Below are positions 1 through 8,442 of a stretch of 64,000 nt of DNA, piece by piece. The position numbers and the translations under genes were made by a program. Under the pieces are notes generated by a model. The model was not told the origin of the DNA and made no database searches. It saw nothing but the letters and a program-made list of their open reading frames with translations. This DNA comes from Bin5 sp965221145 (GTDB taxonomy: Bacteria; Chloroflexota; Anaerolineae; Caldilineales; Caldilineaceae): the NCBI GenBank assembly GCA_965221145.1, contig OZ244877.1:3472001-3536000 (forward strand). The letters run 5' to 3'. Each line of letters opens with the position of its first letter. The stretch's first letter is position 1.

Positions 1-2
1 AA

Positions 3-596
3 TGGCGGCGGCGGGCAGATACAGCCATCGAAAACGGTGAAACGCCTCTGCTCGCATTGGGCCTCGACTCTTTTTTCCAGACTAGCTGCCTGAATCTGCT
101 CGCTCTTAACCGCGTCGCCTGCCGGAATCTGGGGCCGCAGAATCCGACTGTCATCGCTGGTGGGGACGGTTGGCTCTGGCTGCTGGCGACGCTAGTTTGG
201 CGGCCTGACGCCGGCAGCTACGATACCGTCCCCGCGGCAGCGCCCGGCACGGCAATCGAGAGACGGCCAGACGGCCAGGCAGACGGCGTCGACGATGCCG
301 CACGTATGGTGCTCTATGCTGGCGCAGACAGCGCGCTTTACGCTGCTACGCTCAACATTGCAGCGCAACATAGCGATGCAGGCTCAATGCCGCCGGGGTT
401 GGACTGGTCAATGTCGCCAACCGCCACACGCGGCGCCGATGGCTCCGACTTTGAACTGCTGGCGCCCGCCCTGGTCGCCGAGGATTTCATCTTTGGAACA
501 GCGGCACCCGGCGCGGACGGCTGGTTGCATAAGATAGAGCGATGGTCAGGCGGCCTCTTGGCGCTCGGCCTGCTCATCGCCGCATTTCTCGGATAG
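3..596 (+). CDS. Membrane-associated protein, 5' end outside the window
   Basis: The reading frame is open to the left edge, so the N-terminus lies outside the window; at least 197 residues are visible. A TTG at 57 could serve as a start, but codons 5' of it are also open and look coding. The last 20 residues (LLALGLLIAAFLG end) form one C-terminal membrane segment. The preceding text has an alanine/glycine-rich Rossmann-like feel (MVLYAGADSALYAATLNIAA). The pattern of a polar acidic block just before a C-terminal TM helix recalls DUF6754-type membrane proteins of Chloroflexota, but this is only a resemblance from memory. It is followed after 6 bases by another membrane protein and is probably the first or second member of a five-gene run ending at 4995. 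Function unknown. Confidence 0.5.
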   Translation, partial: WRRRADTAIENGETPLLALGLDSFFQTSCLNLLALNRVACRNLGPQNPTVIAGGDGWLWLLATLVWRPDAGSYDTVPAAAPGTAIERRPDGQADGVDDAARMVLYAGADSALYAATLNIAAQHSDAGSMPPGLDWSMSPTATRGADGSDFELLAPALVAEDFIFGTAAPGADGWLHKIERWSGGLLALGLLIAAFLG

Positions 597-602
597 CAGA
601 CA

Positions 603-1232
603 GTGTTCTCTTCCCGTTCGGCCTGGTCAAATCGAATCGGCCTTTTGGTTGTCCTGGCGAGCGCTTTGCTCATCGTGTCCGCCCGCTTCAGGTTGGCGTT
701 CACACCGGCTGCGATTGCAACCACACTTTACGGTTGGGCGCTTCTGCTGGGCGCGTTTGCGCTGCTGCTGGGCATCGCCAATGCTCTCTGGTTCCACTTG
801 CTCCGTGTTCAGCGGGGGCAGAAGGAGTGGCTTCTCAGTCTGTTGCTGCTGATCGTTTTCGCCCTCGTCTTTGGGGCCGGCATCACATCGCCTGCGGGGT
901 CGGCCGGGCCGCTCGCAGAGTGGATATTTGATGCCATTTTAGCGCCGGGGCAGGCAACGCTTTACGCGCTGACCGGCTTCTTCCTGCTGAGCGCCGCCTA
1001 TCATTATCTTCGCGTCAATCGGCCCGGCGGCCTCTGGATTCTGGCCGGACTCCTGCTGATGCTGATGGTGCAGACACCCGTCGCCTATCAAGTTGCGCCA
1101 AGGGCCATCGTCGATCTGGTCGACTGGTTGCTGAACTGGCCGTTGATGGCAGCGATGCGCGGGGTTCTGCTTGGGGGGGCGTTGGCCGTCTTGTTCATCG
1201 GCCTCCGCTTGATCGTGAAGAGCGCAGATTAA
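603..1232 (+). CDS. Multi-pass membrane protein, unknown function
   Basis: A 209-residue protein starting at GTG. It has about six hydrophobic segments (around residues 12-28, 38-60, 75-95, 105-130, 140-158 and 180-203) and no catalytic motif I recognise. It lies 6 bases after the preceding gene, so the two are probably co-translated. Its TAA stop is the first three bases of a repeat element (TAATGTG end), so the true ancestral C-terminus may have been slightly different. The family was not identified. It likely forms a membrane complex with the flanking TM proteins. Confidence 0.6.
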   Translation: MFSSRSAWSNRIGLLVVLASALLIVSARFRLAFTPAAIATTLYGWALLLGAFALLLGIANALWFHLLRVQRGQKEWLLSLLLLIVFALVFGAGITSPAGSAGPLAEWIFDAILAPGQATLYALTGFFLLSAAYHYLRVNRPGGLWILAGLLLMLMVQTPVAYQVAPRAIVDLVDWLLNWPLMAAMRGVLLGGALAVLFIGLRLIVKSAD

Positions 1233-1382
1233 TGTGCGTTCACATTGAAAACACGTTTTTCTCCGCACTGCGTATTGCGTGTTCCGTATTGCGTAGAGGC
1301 AGGCGAGACAGGCCCAAAGGGCACCCCGTTCCCAGGGTACAGACCATGCGAGAAATTGTGGTTTCAAACGGGATCCACATTA
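1230..1382 (+). repeat. 153-bp dispersed repeat, copy 1
   Basis: The element begins TAATGTGCGTTCACATTGA and ends GGTTTCAAACGGGATCCACA followed by TTA, giving inverted TAATGTG/CACATTA ends. A second copy of the same overall length is at 52162-52314. The terminal ~25 bases on each side are nearly identical between copies, while internal modules (GGGCACCCCG, GGCAGGCGAGAC and a CGTATTCCGTATTGCGTA motif) are shared but in different order. Its left end supplies the stop codon of the upstream gene. It looks like a MITE or REP-like non-coding element and is not coding. Confidence 0.75.
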
Positions 1383-1469
1383 GTTTGCAAGAACTGAAGT
1401 CAGCCACGCTCGCATCTGGCTGCCGTCAGCTTTCGCTCTCTGCGTTTTGACTTGGAGATGGTTACGCCA

Positions 1470-2852
1470 ATGTCGATGTCCGACTGTTCACACTGCGGAT
1501 ACAGCAACTCGGATACCGTCCGCTTTTGTGTCCAATGCGGCACAAACCTGAGTCACAGGTCGTCACTGCTCCAGCCCGCAGACAGATCGTCCGATGTGAC
1601 AGACGAGATCACCAAAGGCCAAGAAGAGCAGAATGCAGAACAGCGGCCTTCGCCGGAGCCATCCGAACCCGCTTTCTCGCGTACGTGGCCTCCAACGGCT
1701 GACGACGGGGAGGACGCTGCCCAGGATTCAGAGGAGGATGCGCCGCCGCGTGCGGCTGTGACCCGACCAGAACCTCTTCTGCCCGAGTTGCAGGGGCTGC
1801 TCGAACCTACCGATCCGCTGGCGTTCGTCACTTTTGGCGCCGACACGTCCGAGTCGCAACGCGAGGCGTTACAACCGTTTTCAACAGGGGTGAACGAGGA
1901 AGATCGCCGCCAACTGCGCGAATTATTTTCCGGGGAACTTCCTCTGGCGGAAGGTGCAGCCCCCGACATGCTCCGAGGCGCAAACGAGACCCAGCCGGTG
2001 GAGAGCGGCCTACTACGACAGCCTCGGCTTGAGTGGCTCCTGTTGCTAGGCTTGATCGTCGCGCTATTGTGGGGGATGGAGACGCCTGCGGGCGGGTCAG
2101 GACCCCATCCCTTACCCGGCCTGTTTCAAGCCCATCGACAGGTTGAATCCTTACTCCCGAACAGTCTTGTCCTGGTAAATTGGGCCTACGACCCGGCAAC
2201 TGCCGGTGAAATGGACCTCGTTGCCCAGCCGGTGATCGAGCATCTGCTGCGTGAACAGGCGCAGTTGATCGTAGTCAGCCAGCTGCCGGGCGGCCCGGCT
2301 ACAGCCCGCCGCCTGATCGCCCGGGCAGAGGAAGCCGTGCGACGGCCAGCCCGCTTCCAAGTCGTAGCCCATGTTGTAATCGAAGCAGGCTATCTCCCCG
2401 GCGGGGCGGCCTCTTTGCCGCTCTTGGGCGTTGCTCCGGCGCAGACTCTGCCGGTCGACCCGCGCTGGGTTGAGCTTAAGGATCGCTTCACCGTCGCCGC
2501 GATGGATAGCGACAGCCCGGTTCTCAACCTGGTGCTTGCCGCCCGTGTCGAGGATGTCCGGCGCTGGCTGGAGCAGGTGCAGCCACTCAATGACGGAACC
2601 GTGATCGCAGTAACCAGCGCGGCTGCCGACCCGGCCTTACGCCCCTATCTGCACAGCGGACAGCTTACCGGGCTGGTCAGCGGATGGGACGGAGGCAGAG
2701 CCTATCAACGCCGCTCTGAGCGCACCGAGAATCTCGCGGAGCAAGCTCAATCAGCACGCCGGATCAGCGGCCAGAATTGGGGATTCGGCATACTACTCGT
2801 CACAATCGTTCTTGGAAACCTGGCCGGTTTGACAGAACGGAGGCTGCCTTGA
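1470..2852 (+). CDS. Zinc-ribbon membrane protein of a Chloroflexota cluster
   Basis: About 460 residues. The N-terminus carries a CxxC-x12-CxxC zinc ribbon (CSHCGYSNSDTVRFCVQCG, starting near residue 6). It is followed by a long acidic, low-complexity linker to about residue 165, a TM helix (WLLLLGLIVALLWGM), an outside domain of about 200 residues and a C-terminal TM helix (FGILLVTIVLGNLAGL). The outside domain contains VLVNWAYDPATAGEMDL, a pattern I associate with conserved hypothetical proteins of Chloroflexota. The start is uncertain: ATG codons at 1458, 1470 and 1476 are possible, and GGAG at 1454-1457 directly abuts the first. The gene overlaps the next one by TTGA at 2849-2852, so the two are translationally coupled. 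Function unknown. Confidence 0.6.
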   Translation: MSMSDCSHCGYSNSDTVRFCVQCGTNLSHRSSLLQPADRSSDVTDEITKGQEEQNAEQRPSPEPSEPAFSRTWPPTADDGEDAAQDSEEDAPPRAAVTRPEPLLPELQGLLEPTDPLAFVTFGADTSESQREALQPFSTGVNEEDRRQLRELFSGELPLAEGAAPDMLRGANETQPVESGLLRQPRLEWLLLLGLIVALLWGMETPAGGSGPHPLPGLFQAHRQVESLLPNSLVLVNWAYDPATAGEMDLVAQPVIEHLLREQAQLIVVSQLPGGPATARRLIARAEEAVRRPARFQVVAHVVIEAGYLPGGAASLPLLGVAPAQTLPVDPRWVELKDRFTVAAMDSDSPVLNLVLAARVEDVRRWLEQVQPLNDGTVIAVTSAAADPALRPYLHSGQLTGLVSGWDGGRAYQRRSERTENLAEQAQSARRISGQNWGFGILLVTIVLGNLAGLTERRLP

Positions 2853-3700
2853 GTCCCTTCAGTGGCGGTTTGCCTGGCGCGCTGCAAGATGCCGGTCTGT
2901 TGCTTGGATTTTTCATGTCACTGGCCATCGGCAGCTATCTGATCCGAGATAATTTTCTCGCGCGCCTGGCCCAGTATGTTTTGGTCGGTTCCGGTCTGGG
3001 CTATATGGGCGTCCTGGCCTGGCGCAACGTCTTGTGGCCGCGGCTGTTCGCGCCCTTTATCGCAGATCCGATGTTGTGGCTTTCTGCGCAGGAGCCGGGA
3101 ATATGGCACAGTTTTTTGCCACTCTTGCTGGGGTTGCTGATGTGGACCGGGGGCGTTGATCTGCTTTGCAGACCCCCCACGAGATGGGGCGGACGGCGCA
3201 TTCTGCGGCTGCTGGCGGTGATTCCGGCAGCAATCCTTGGCGGCGTCGGCCTGGGGGTTGGCTTGACCGGCGCGTTGCAAGGAACGCTGTGGCCCCAGTT
3301 ATCGGCAGCGTTGGCCTCCCCACAGGTGGCCACAGTGACCGCGCCGACTGCGCCCGCCGCGTCCGGGCAGACAATGTGGCTGCTCAGGCTCTTCACATTG
3401 CTGATCACCGGCGGCGTCCTGATTCACCTGAATTCTGCGCGTGCGCCCGCGACAAACGAATCGGAGTTGCCCGCAGAGGTACGAGCACAACCGCACAAGA
3501 CGGTACTGCGTATATTGATGGGCATTTGGGAGGGCATCGGTCGGCGGGCGTTGTGGCTGGCCGCGGGCGTGATCTTCGCCCGATTGGTCGCGGCCCGTTA
3601 TGCGTTGGTCTTGGCCCGGCTGGACTATTTCCTATTTGATTTCCCTCGCAGCGAACTGTGGCAGATGCTATGGGCGGTAGTGCGCGGAGGCGGCTCATGA
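2849..3700 (+). CDS. Multi-pass membrane protein, coupled to neighbours
   Basis: The TTG start at 2849 overlaps the preceding stop codon (TTGA), and the gene's own stop overlaps the next start (ATGA at 3697). Upstream in-frame starts would force a long overlap and are less likely. The 283-residue product has about five to six hydrophobic stretches (for example LLLGFFMSLAIGSYLI, YVLVGSGLGYMGVLAW, MWLLRLFTLLITGGVLI), including a glycine-rich one in the middle. No known domain was recognised. The tight coupling on both sides argues for a membrane complex with the zinc-ribbon protein and the MutL-like protein. Confidence 0.6.
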   Translation: MSPFSGGLPGALQDAGLLLGFFMSLAIGSYLIRDNFLARLAQYVLVGSGLGYMGVLAWRNVLWPRLFAPFIADPMLWLSAQEPGIWHSFLPLLLGLLMWTGGVDLLCRPPTRWGGRRILRLLAVIPAAILGGVGLGVGLTGALQGTLWPQLSAALASPQVATVTAPTAPAASGQTMWLLRLFTLLITGGVLIHLNSARAPATNESELPAEVRAQPHKTVLRILMGIWEGIGRRALWLAAGVIFARLVAARYALVLARLDYFLFDFPRSELWQMLWAVVRGGGS

Positions 3701-4995
3701 CCGCATCGAGTGTACAGCCGTCGCCGGTCGCGAGTCTGGGTCATACGGCAGCTTCGCTGGCCGACTTCGCTCCTAATAGCATTCTGGCCCTGGGCGCGGA
3801 GCCGCAGCGGGCGCTGGCTGTGCTGATTGAACCGGTGGAAGGCATCTACAGGATGGTAGGATGGCAGACGGTCGAACAGCCCGCGCAAACCAGTCCCAGC
3901 GATTGTCTAGCCACTCTGGTGAAGGCCGTCAACCGCCTGGAAACCCAGTTCAACATCTCGCTCTGGGATGCTGAACAGGACCGGCCTCGCCTGCACACAT
4001 CCGATCCGGCCCACGCGGATGGAGTCGGCCAGGCGGTCGTGGTGGCGGACCTGCTCCCACCTCTGCGCGTGTGGATGGCCGGCCTGTCCGGCGGCGGCAG
4101 CCTGGCAGCTGGAAAGGAGGCGCTCGCCGGCGCGCTCTGCAACCTTGTTGCCACCTACCGGCCCGGCCCCCGCCAGAGTGCGGGCGATCTGGCGAAGGAG
4201 CTACAGACTCTGGGTCCCGATGTGGTCTTGATCGTCGGCGGCTACGAACGGGCAGCCCGCCACAGTCAGGAGCAGGTGTTGGCTTTGAGCCGCCATGTTG
4301 CAGATGGCGCCATACAGCTGCCTGCCGAAAAAAGGCCCCTCTTCTGTTTTGCCGGCAGTGGTCAGTCGGCCCAGGCGGCGCTGGCATATTGGCAGGCGCG
4401 CACGGACGGGGGTGAGGCCGCGCTCGCGGACAATGTGCTGGCGACGCCGACAAGCCGCAGCGATACGGCTTTGCACAGCGTTTTGGCGCAGCACCATTGG
4501 CAGCGTTCAGTGAACATGCCTGCTATGCGAAAGGTCGCAAATTGGCTTCATCAGCCCGTTGAACTGCGCAGCACGCAGTGGGCCTTCGTCCGGGCGGTTC
4601 GTCTCTGGTCGTGGCGTCATCAGCTCTCTACACTACACGGGCTGTACGCAAGCGCAGATCGCTGGCTGCACGTTTGGGCATCTGACGCGCCGTCCGACGC
4701 GGCGTGGGAAAACGCGGAGCGAATGACGGCCGTTTCCATCCAGGGAGGCGGCGGACTGAGAATCTGCTATGTGCGCCCCGGAGAGCGACCTGACATTCTT
4801 GCCGACTGGCCTCCGTTGCGCCTGGTGAGCGGAGACTGGCCGACCCAGTGGCCGCGCCCGTCTCACCACTGGTGGGATCCGCTGGGCCTTGTTCCCGTGG
4901 TTGCAGGCGCCGGTCAGGCCGCGCCCGAAGCCGCCGCGCAAGTGCTGGCTGCGGACATCCTGCAGGCGAGCGGCTCAGACTTCGCAAGCGTTTGA
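3697..4995 (+). CDS. Degenerate glutamate mutase MutL-like (ASKHA-fold) protein
   Basis: About 432 residues, starting at the ATG that overlaps the preceding stop. The N-terminus (ILALGAEPQRALAVLIEPVE) stands where MutL proteins carry their D-G-S/T-T-K nucleotide-binding motif but lacks the consensus. Further on, GPDVVLIVGGYERAARHSQ matches the family's PD-x-ILLAGG element, and PLFCFAGSGQSAQAALAYW matches the following AGN strand. These similarities suggest the glutamate mutase L family, whose members accompany B12 mutases but are also widespread in Chloroflexota with no mutase nearby, as here. Loss of the N-terminal motif suggests it no longer acts as an ordinary ATPase. The family call is inferred from motif layout alone. 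Confidence 0.5.
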   Translation: MTASSVQPSPVASLGHTAASLADFAPNSILALGAEPQRALAVLIEPVEGIYRMVGWQTVEQPAQTSPSDCLATLVKAVNRLETQFNISLWDAEQDRPRLHTSDPAHADGVGQAVVVADLLPPLRVWMAGLSGGGSLAAGKEALAGALCNLVATYRPGPRQSAGDLAKELQTLGPDVVLIVGGYERAARHSQEQVLALSRHVADGAIQLPAEKRPLFCFAGSGQSAQAALAYWQARTDGGEAALADNVLATPTSRSDTALHSVLAQHHWQRSVNMPAMRKVANWLHQPVELRSTQWAFVRAVRLWSWRHQLSTLHGLYASADRWLHVWASDAPSDAAWENAERMTAVSIQGGGGLRICYVRPGERPDILADWPPLRLVSGDWPTQWPRPSHHWWDPLGLVPVVAGAGQAAPEAAAQVLAADILQASGSDFASV

Positions 4996-5081
4996 CGCAT
5001 CTGCCCAAAATGGCGAGAATGGGAACAACAGCGCGGCGGCAAAAAAGCTGAGATCGCGAGAACCTTGCGATAGGAGGCCCC

Positions 5082-6452
5082 ATGACAACTACGTTGCGTC
5101 TGTCCGATGGAAGCTATATGCGGCAGGCCGACTTGGAGCGAATCATACAGTTGCTCTCAAGCTCCCGCTGCGTAGAGTTGACCGGTTTCAGCAACGTGGG
5201 CAAATCGTCAATGATGCGGCTGATGGCCCACCCCGATGTTTGGCGGCACCAATTGGGCGACGAGGGTCGCGGATTTCTGCCTATTTACATCGACTGCAAC
5301 CGCATGTTGGAGATGACCGAGCAGGGTTTCTATGAGTTGGTGCTGCGCTGTTTACAGGAGAGTAGCCCGACCCTGGCCGAAGATCATGAGTTGCAGACTG
5401 CCTACGAGGCTCTGGTTGCCCCAACGAACGTCTTCCAGGTGCCCCTGAGTTTCAGCAATGGGCTGAACGCCGCCCTGCAAAAGAGCCAGTACAAGTTGAT
5501 CCTGTTGTTCGATGAATTTGACGAACCGTTCCAGCAGATCGATTCGAGGGTCTTCCTCAACCTGCGGGCCAAGAAGGATCGTTTCGGCAACCGACTCGTG
5601 TACGTGACCGCTACGGTTTGGCCGCTGGCAACCTTGCGCCCCGGCGAGCACAGCAGCGAGTTCGGAGAGCTGTTCACGCACCAGCCCTGGCATCTCAGCC
5701 CCCTCTCCCGCCACGATGTGGAGCGCTACATCCACACTTTCGCCGAGCACAACCAGGTTGCAATGTCCGTGGAGGATACGGACTTTGTCTACCACTGGAC
5801 GGGCGGACATCCCGGCTATCTGGCGGGCGCAAGCCGGATTCTGGGCCGGGAGGTGGCGGCGTCAAAATCGCGCAGCGAAGACGGACAGGACCGATGGAGT
5901 CTGCATCGCGGCGTTGCCGATCAGTTGCGCCAGGACCCGACGCTGCACACCGAGAGCGAGAAAATCTGGCACAGCTGCACGCATGACCAGCAGGAGACTT
6001 TGCGCCTCCTCTTCTCCGGCACGGAGGCCGACGGCGTAGTCCTGGCCCACCTGATGCAACGCCATATCCTGATTCGTGTGAAAGAAGAACTGCGCGCATT
6101 CTGCCGTCTATTCGCTGAATACGTGCTGACCCATCAGACCGATTCCGGCGCACCCGAAGGCGTCTTTGTAGACGTTGCACGCGGAGAGGTCTCTGTCAAT
6201 GGCCGCCCTGTCGAGACGCTCACCAGGTTGGAGTATCTGCTGGCGAGGCTGTTCTATGAAAACAGAAACATGATTGTGGACAAGTACCAGATCGTCGTCG
6301 GCGTTTGGGGCGATGACCACCTGCCGGAGGTAGACGATGCCCGCATCGAGAAACTGATCAGCCGTTTGCGTCAGAAGGTGGAGCCGGACCCCGCCAATCC
6401 GGTCCATATCCTCACAGTCCGAGGGCGCGGATACCGGCTCGTTTCAGACTGA
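5082..6452 (+). CDS. ATPase with C-terminal OmpR-type winged helix
   Basis: 456 residues, preceded by a good ribosome site (AGGAGG at 5072, six bases before ATG). The N-terminal half is an AAA/STAND-like ATPase: Walker A GFSNVGKSS at residues 35-43 and a hydrophobic Walker B ending in DEFDE at 144-148. A helical region follows. From about residue 365 there is an OmpR/PhoB winged helix (EVSVNGRPVETLTRLEYLLA ... RGRGYRLV). There is no receiver domain, so the DNA-binding tail is apparently governed by nucleotide or ligand binding to the ATPase. In known STAND regulators the DNA-binding domain can lie at either end. It stands alone between two transcription units. The target is unknown. Confidence 0.7.
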   Translation: MTTTLRLSDGSYMRQADLERIIQLLSSSRCVELTGFSNVGKSSMMRLMAHPDVWRHQLGDEGRGFLPIYIDCNRMLEMTEQGFYELVLRCLQESSPTLAEDHELQTAYEALVAPTNVFQVPLSFSNGLNAALQKSQYKLILLFDEFDEPFQQIDSRVFLNLRAKKDRFGNRLVYVTATVWPLATLRPGEHSSEFGELFTHQPWHLSPLSRHDVERYIHTFAEHNQVAMSVEDTDFVYHWTGGHPGYLAGASRILGREVAASKSRSEDGQDRWSLHRGVADQLRQDPTLHTESEKIWHSCTHDQQETLRLLFSGTEADGVVLAHLMQRHILIRVKEELRAFCRLFAEYVLTHQTDSGAPEGVFVDVARGEVSVNGRPVETLTRLEYLLARLFYENRNMIVDKYQIVVGVWGDDHLPEVDDARIEKLISRLRQKVEPDPANPVHILTVRGRGYRLVSD

Positions 6453-6478
6453 ACCGGCGCTTACCGGCCCGCCTGCGA

Positions 6479-6501
6479 CAACACCCTCCATAAAGGTGTT
6501 G
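6479..6501. terminator. Weak hairpin after the ATPase/winged-helix gene
   Basis: CAACACC and GGTGTTG form a 7-bp stem with a 9-base loop about 27 bases past the stop codon. No T-tract follows, so intrinsic termination is doubtful. Confidence 0.3.
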
Positions 6502-6647
6502 GGCAGTGCAGAGCGCCGAAAGCTGGCGAATTTTGCGCGCTTCGCCCTTCGGTCTATACTATAAGCAATCTGGCCGGCGAGACCCTCGCTCATGTAGCGG
6601 AGTAGTAGCGCACTCAACATCTTCAGTTCAAAAGGTAGAGTGGTTCT

Positions 6648-7181
6648 ATGGCTGAGTCCCTTCAGGCAGAGGAAGTCCAGAAAGCGCTGATCTTCAGAGG
6701 AAAGCCGAAGTCGATTGCGTCGGCGGCCGCCCTGTTGATCGCCGGAATTCTGACCTTCACCATGGGCATCAACCGGCTCTTCTTCGTCGAGGCCATCGCC
6801 TACACGTTTCTAATCTGGGGCGCCCTGCTCCTTTACGGGCACGTGATCGACCTGGCAACCGTCTACGAGGTTTCAGAGGAAGGTCTGGAACTGAGAAGCC
6901 CCTTGCGCTTTTGGGCGGCTGCGCGCCGTTGGGACTGGGGGCACATCACCCACCTGGATCTGATTGTGGGCCGGTTGGAGGCGACCGAGAACGATGTGGA
7001 GATGCAAGTCCACTACACGCCGGAAGGCTCGACCGTTCTCTTCCGCGAGGATCTTCCATATTTGCCTGAACTGGCCGAGGAGATTGCCAGCCGCGCGGGT
7101 CTGAAGCCGGAAGGTCGTCAGGCCATGCGGACCTTCAGTTCGATTCCCCAGGACGACAAGGGAACCTATACCTGGAAATAG
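6648..7181 (+). CDS. Two-TM protein with PH-like cytoplasmic domain
   Basis: 177 residues. Two adjacent hydrophobic segments (about 24-42 and 48-67) are followed by a soluble domain. That domain has the look of bacterial PH-like proteins: a beta-rich stretch with YEVSEEGLELRSPLRFW and WDWGHITHLDLIVGR, typical of a 'basis-of-response' hydrophobic/aromatic pattern. No signal peptide other than the TM hairpin is visible. It converges with the propeller gene on the other strand 55 bases away. Function unknown. Confidence 0.55.
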   Translation: MAESLQAEEVQKALIFRGKPKSIASAAALLIAGILTFTMGINRLFFVEAIAYTFLIWGALLLYGHVIDLATVYEVSEEGLELRSPLRFWAAARRWDWGHITHLDLIVGRLEATENDVEMQVHYTPEGSTVLFREDLPYLPELAEEIASRAGLKPEGRQAMRTFSSIPQDDKGTYTWK

Positions 7182-7236
7182 CGTCCTCGGTTCCCGTCCC
7201 CTGCTTAGCGAACAGAGCGAGATCGTTCGCACCATC

Positions 7237-8397
7237 TTACGACGACTGCTGGGCCGAGATGTCCTTCAGATAGATCTGGCGACCATTCCCGCCGTGAGCT
7301 GAGTCGATGGTGATCAGTCGCCCGTCCGGGCTGGAACGCGGGTGCAGGTCGCAGCGCCATTCGCCCGCGTACTCTTTGGGCGCGTAGAATTCGCCCAACT
7401 CCCTGCGTTCACCGCTCTCCACATTGTAGAGATACACCTCCTGGACTTTGCTCTCACCTCTCGGGACCGGATAGGTGTCGTTCAGAATCCAATTCTTGTC
7501 GGCAAGATAGGTGCAGTGCCCGTTCAGCTTCATCACGCCCTTGCCAATCACATCCACGTCTTGAGTCTCGTCCCGATAGATGTAGAAAGCGTCTCCGTGC
7601 GAGGGATGGCGCGCCCACGCCAGGATATGTTGCGGATCGCGCCAGATGAAGTGGGATGTGTAGCCGTAATGATCCACGCCGTAGATGTCCGAGCCGTCAA
7701 CCGCTGCGGTCATCATCCGCGTGCCGAATCCCGACCCACCGAAGCGCCATCGGTGCAGGAAGATGAAACGGGAGCCGTCCGTATTGAAGAGCAGATGGTT
7801 GAAGTAGTGCTTTGCCCCGCTGAGATCCCTGTGAGGATAGGGGATCGCGGCCACCTGCGCGATTGAGATGAGGAACGTTGCCTCGCCGGTCGCCAAGTCC
7901 ACGCGATAGATGCCGGCATCAACCGGGGCCAACGTATCAGAGTTCGGGTCCGGTATGCCGGCGTAGCCGTAGCCGGGCCGCATATGGTTGATGCGGCGGA
8001 AATCGGCGCCAATCGCAGTGCGCCCGTCCGGTGAGACAGTGTAGATCGGATAGCCGATGGTGCGCTTCTGGCCGGAATGCACATCCAATATGTGGCAGAC
8101 GAAGCGGTCGTCCTCGCGGTCGTTCCAGATGATCTTGCTTTCGGAGCCGGGGATCCACTGGAGCATACAGCCCTGTTGCCAGCACCACGCCCGCGTTTCC
8201 CCCAGTTCAATCCAGCGGTCGCCGTCGGCAAGGTCGATCATCCCAACCCGGATCACGTCCTCAACTGTTGGTGAGCGATGCTCAAAATCGACCTCCATCC
8301 CCAGCACATAGCGGCCGGAGGGATCGAATTGCAGCTTGTCATAGTAGCCGAACCAGTGATGCTTCGGCCCGGATGTGATGGGACGCATGTCTGTCAT
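7237..8397 (-). CDS. Beta-propeller protein (TolB/oligogalacturonate lyase-like), intact paralog
   Basis: 386 residues, with repeated S/T-P-D-G-R turns (VSPDGRTAIGADF, RSSPDGRLITIDS) typical of WD40-like/TolB propeller blades. It opens with ITSGPKHHWFGYYDK and closes with CDLHPRSSPDGR followed by DSAHGGNGRQIY. The histidine-rich motifs (KHHWFGYYD, NHLLFN, HCTYL, DLHPRSSPDG) are shared with the two damaged paralogs at 16063 and 17330, so they probably line the active or binding site. Seven-bladed propellers with such histidines occur in oligogalacturonate lyases, but the substrate here is unknown. The gene sits just downstream of an oligopeptide transporter operon and may be its last gene. No signal peptide is present. 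Confidence 0.65.
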   Translation of the reverse strand: MTDMRPITSGPKHHWFGYYDKLQFDPSGRYVLGMEVDFEHRSPTVEDVIRVGMIDLADGDRWIELGETRAWCWQQGCMLQWIPGSESKIIWNDREDDRFVCHILDVHSGQKRTIGYPIYTVSPDGRTAIGADFRRINHMRPGYGYAGIPDPNSDTLAPVDAGIYRVDLATGEATFLISIAQVAAIPYPHRDLSGAKHYFNHLLFNTDGSRFIFLHRWRFGGSGFGTRMMTAAVDGSDIYGVDHYGYTSHFIWRDPQHILAWARHPSHGDAFYIYRDETQDVDVIGKGVMKLNGHCTYLADKNWILNDTYPVPRGESKVQEVYLYNVESGERRELGEFYAPKEYAGEWRCDLHPRSSPDGRLITIDSAHGGNGRQIYLKDISAQQSS

Positions 8398-8442
8398 CGC
8401 TCACTTTCCTCTTCTTTGTTAAATGTATTCGATCATGTGCGT

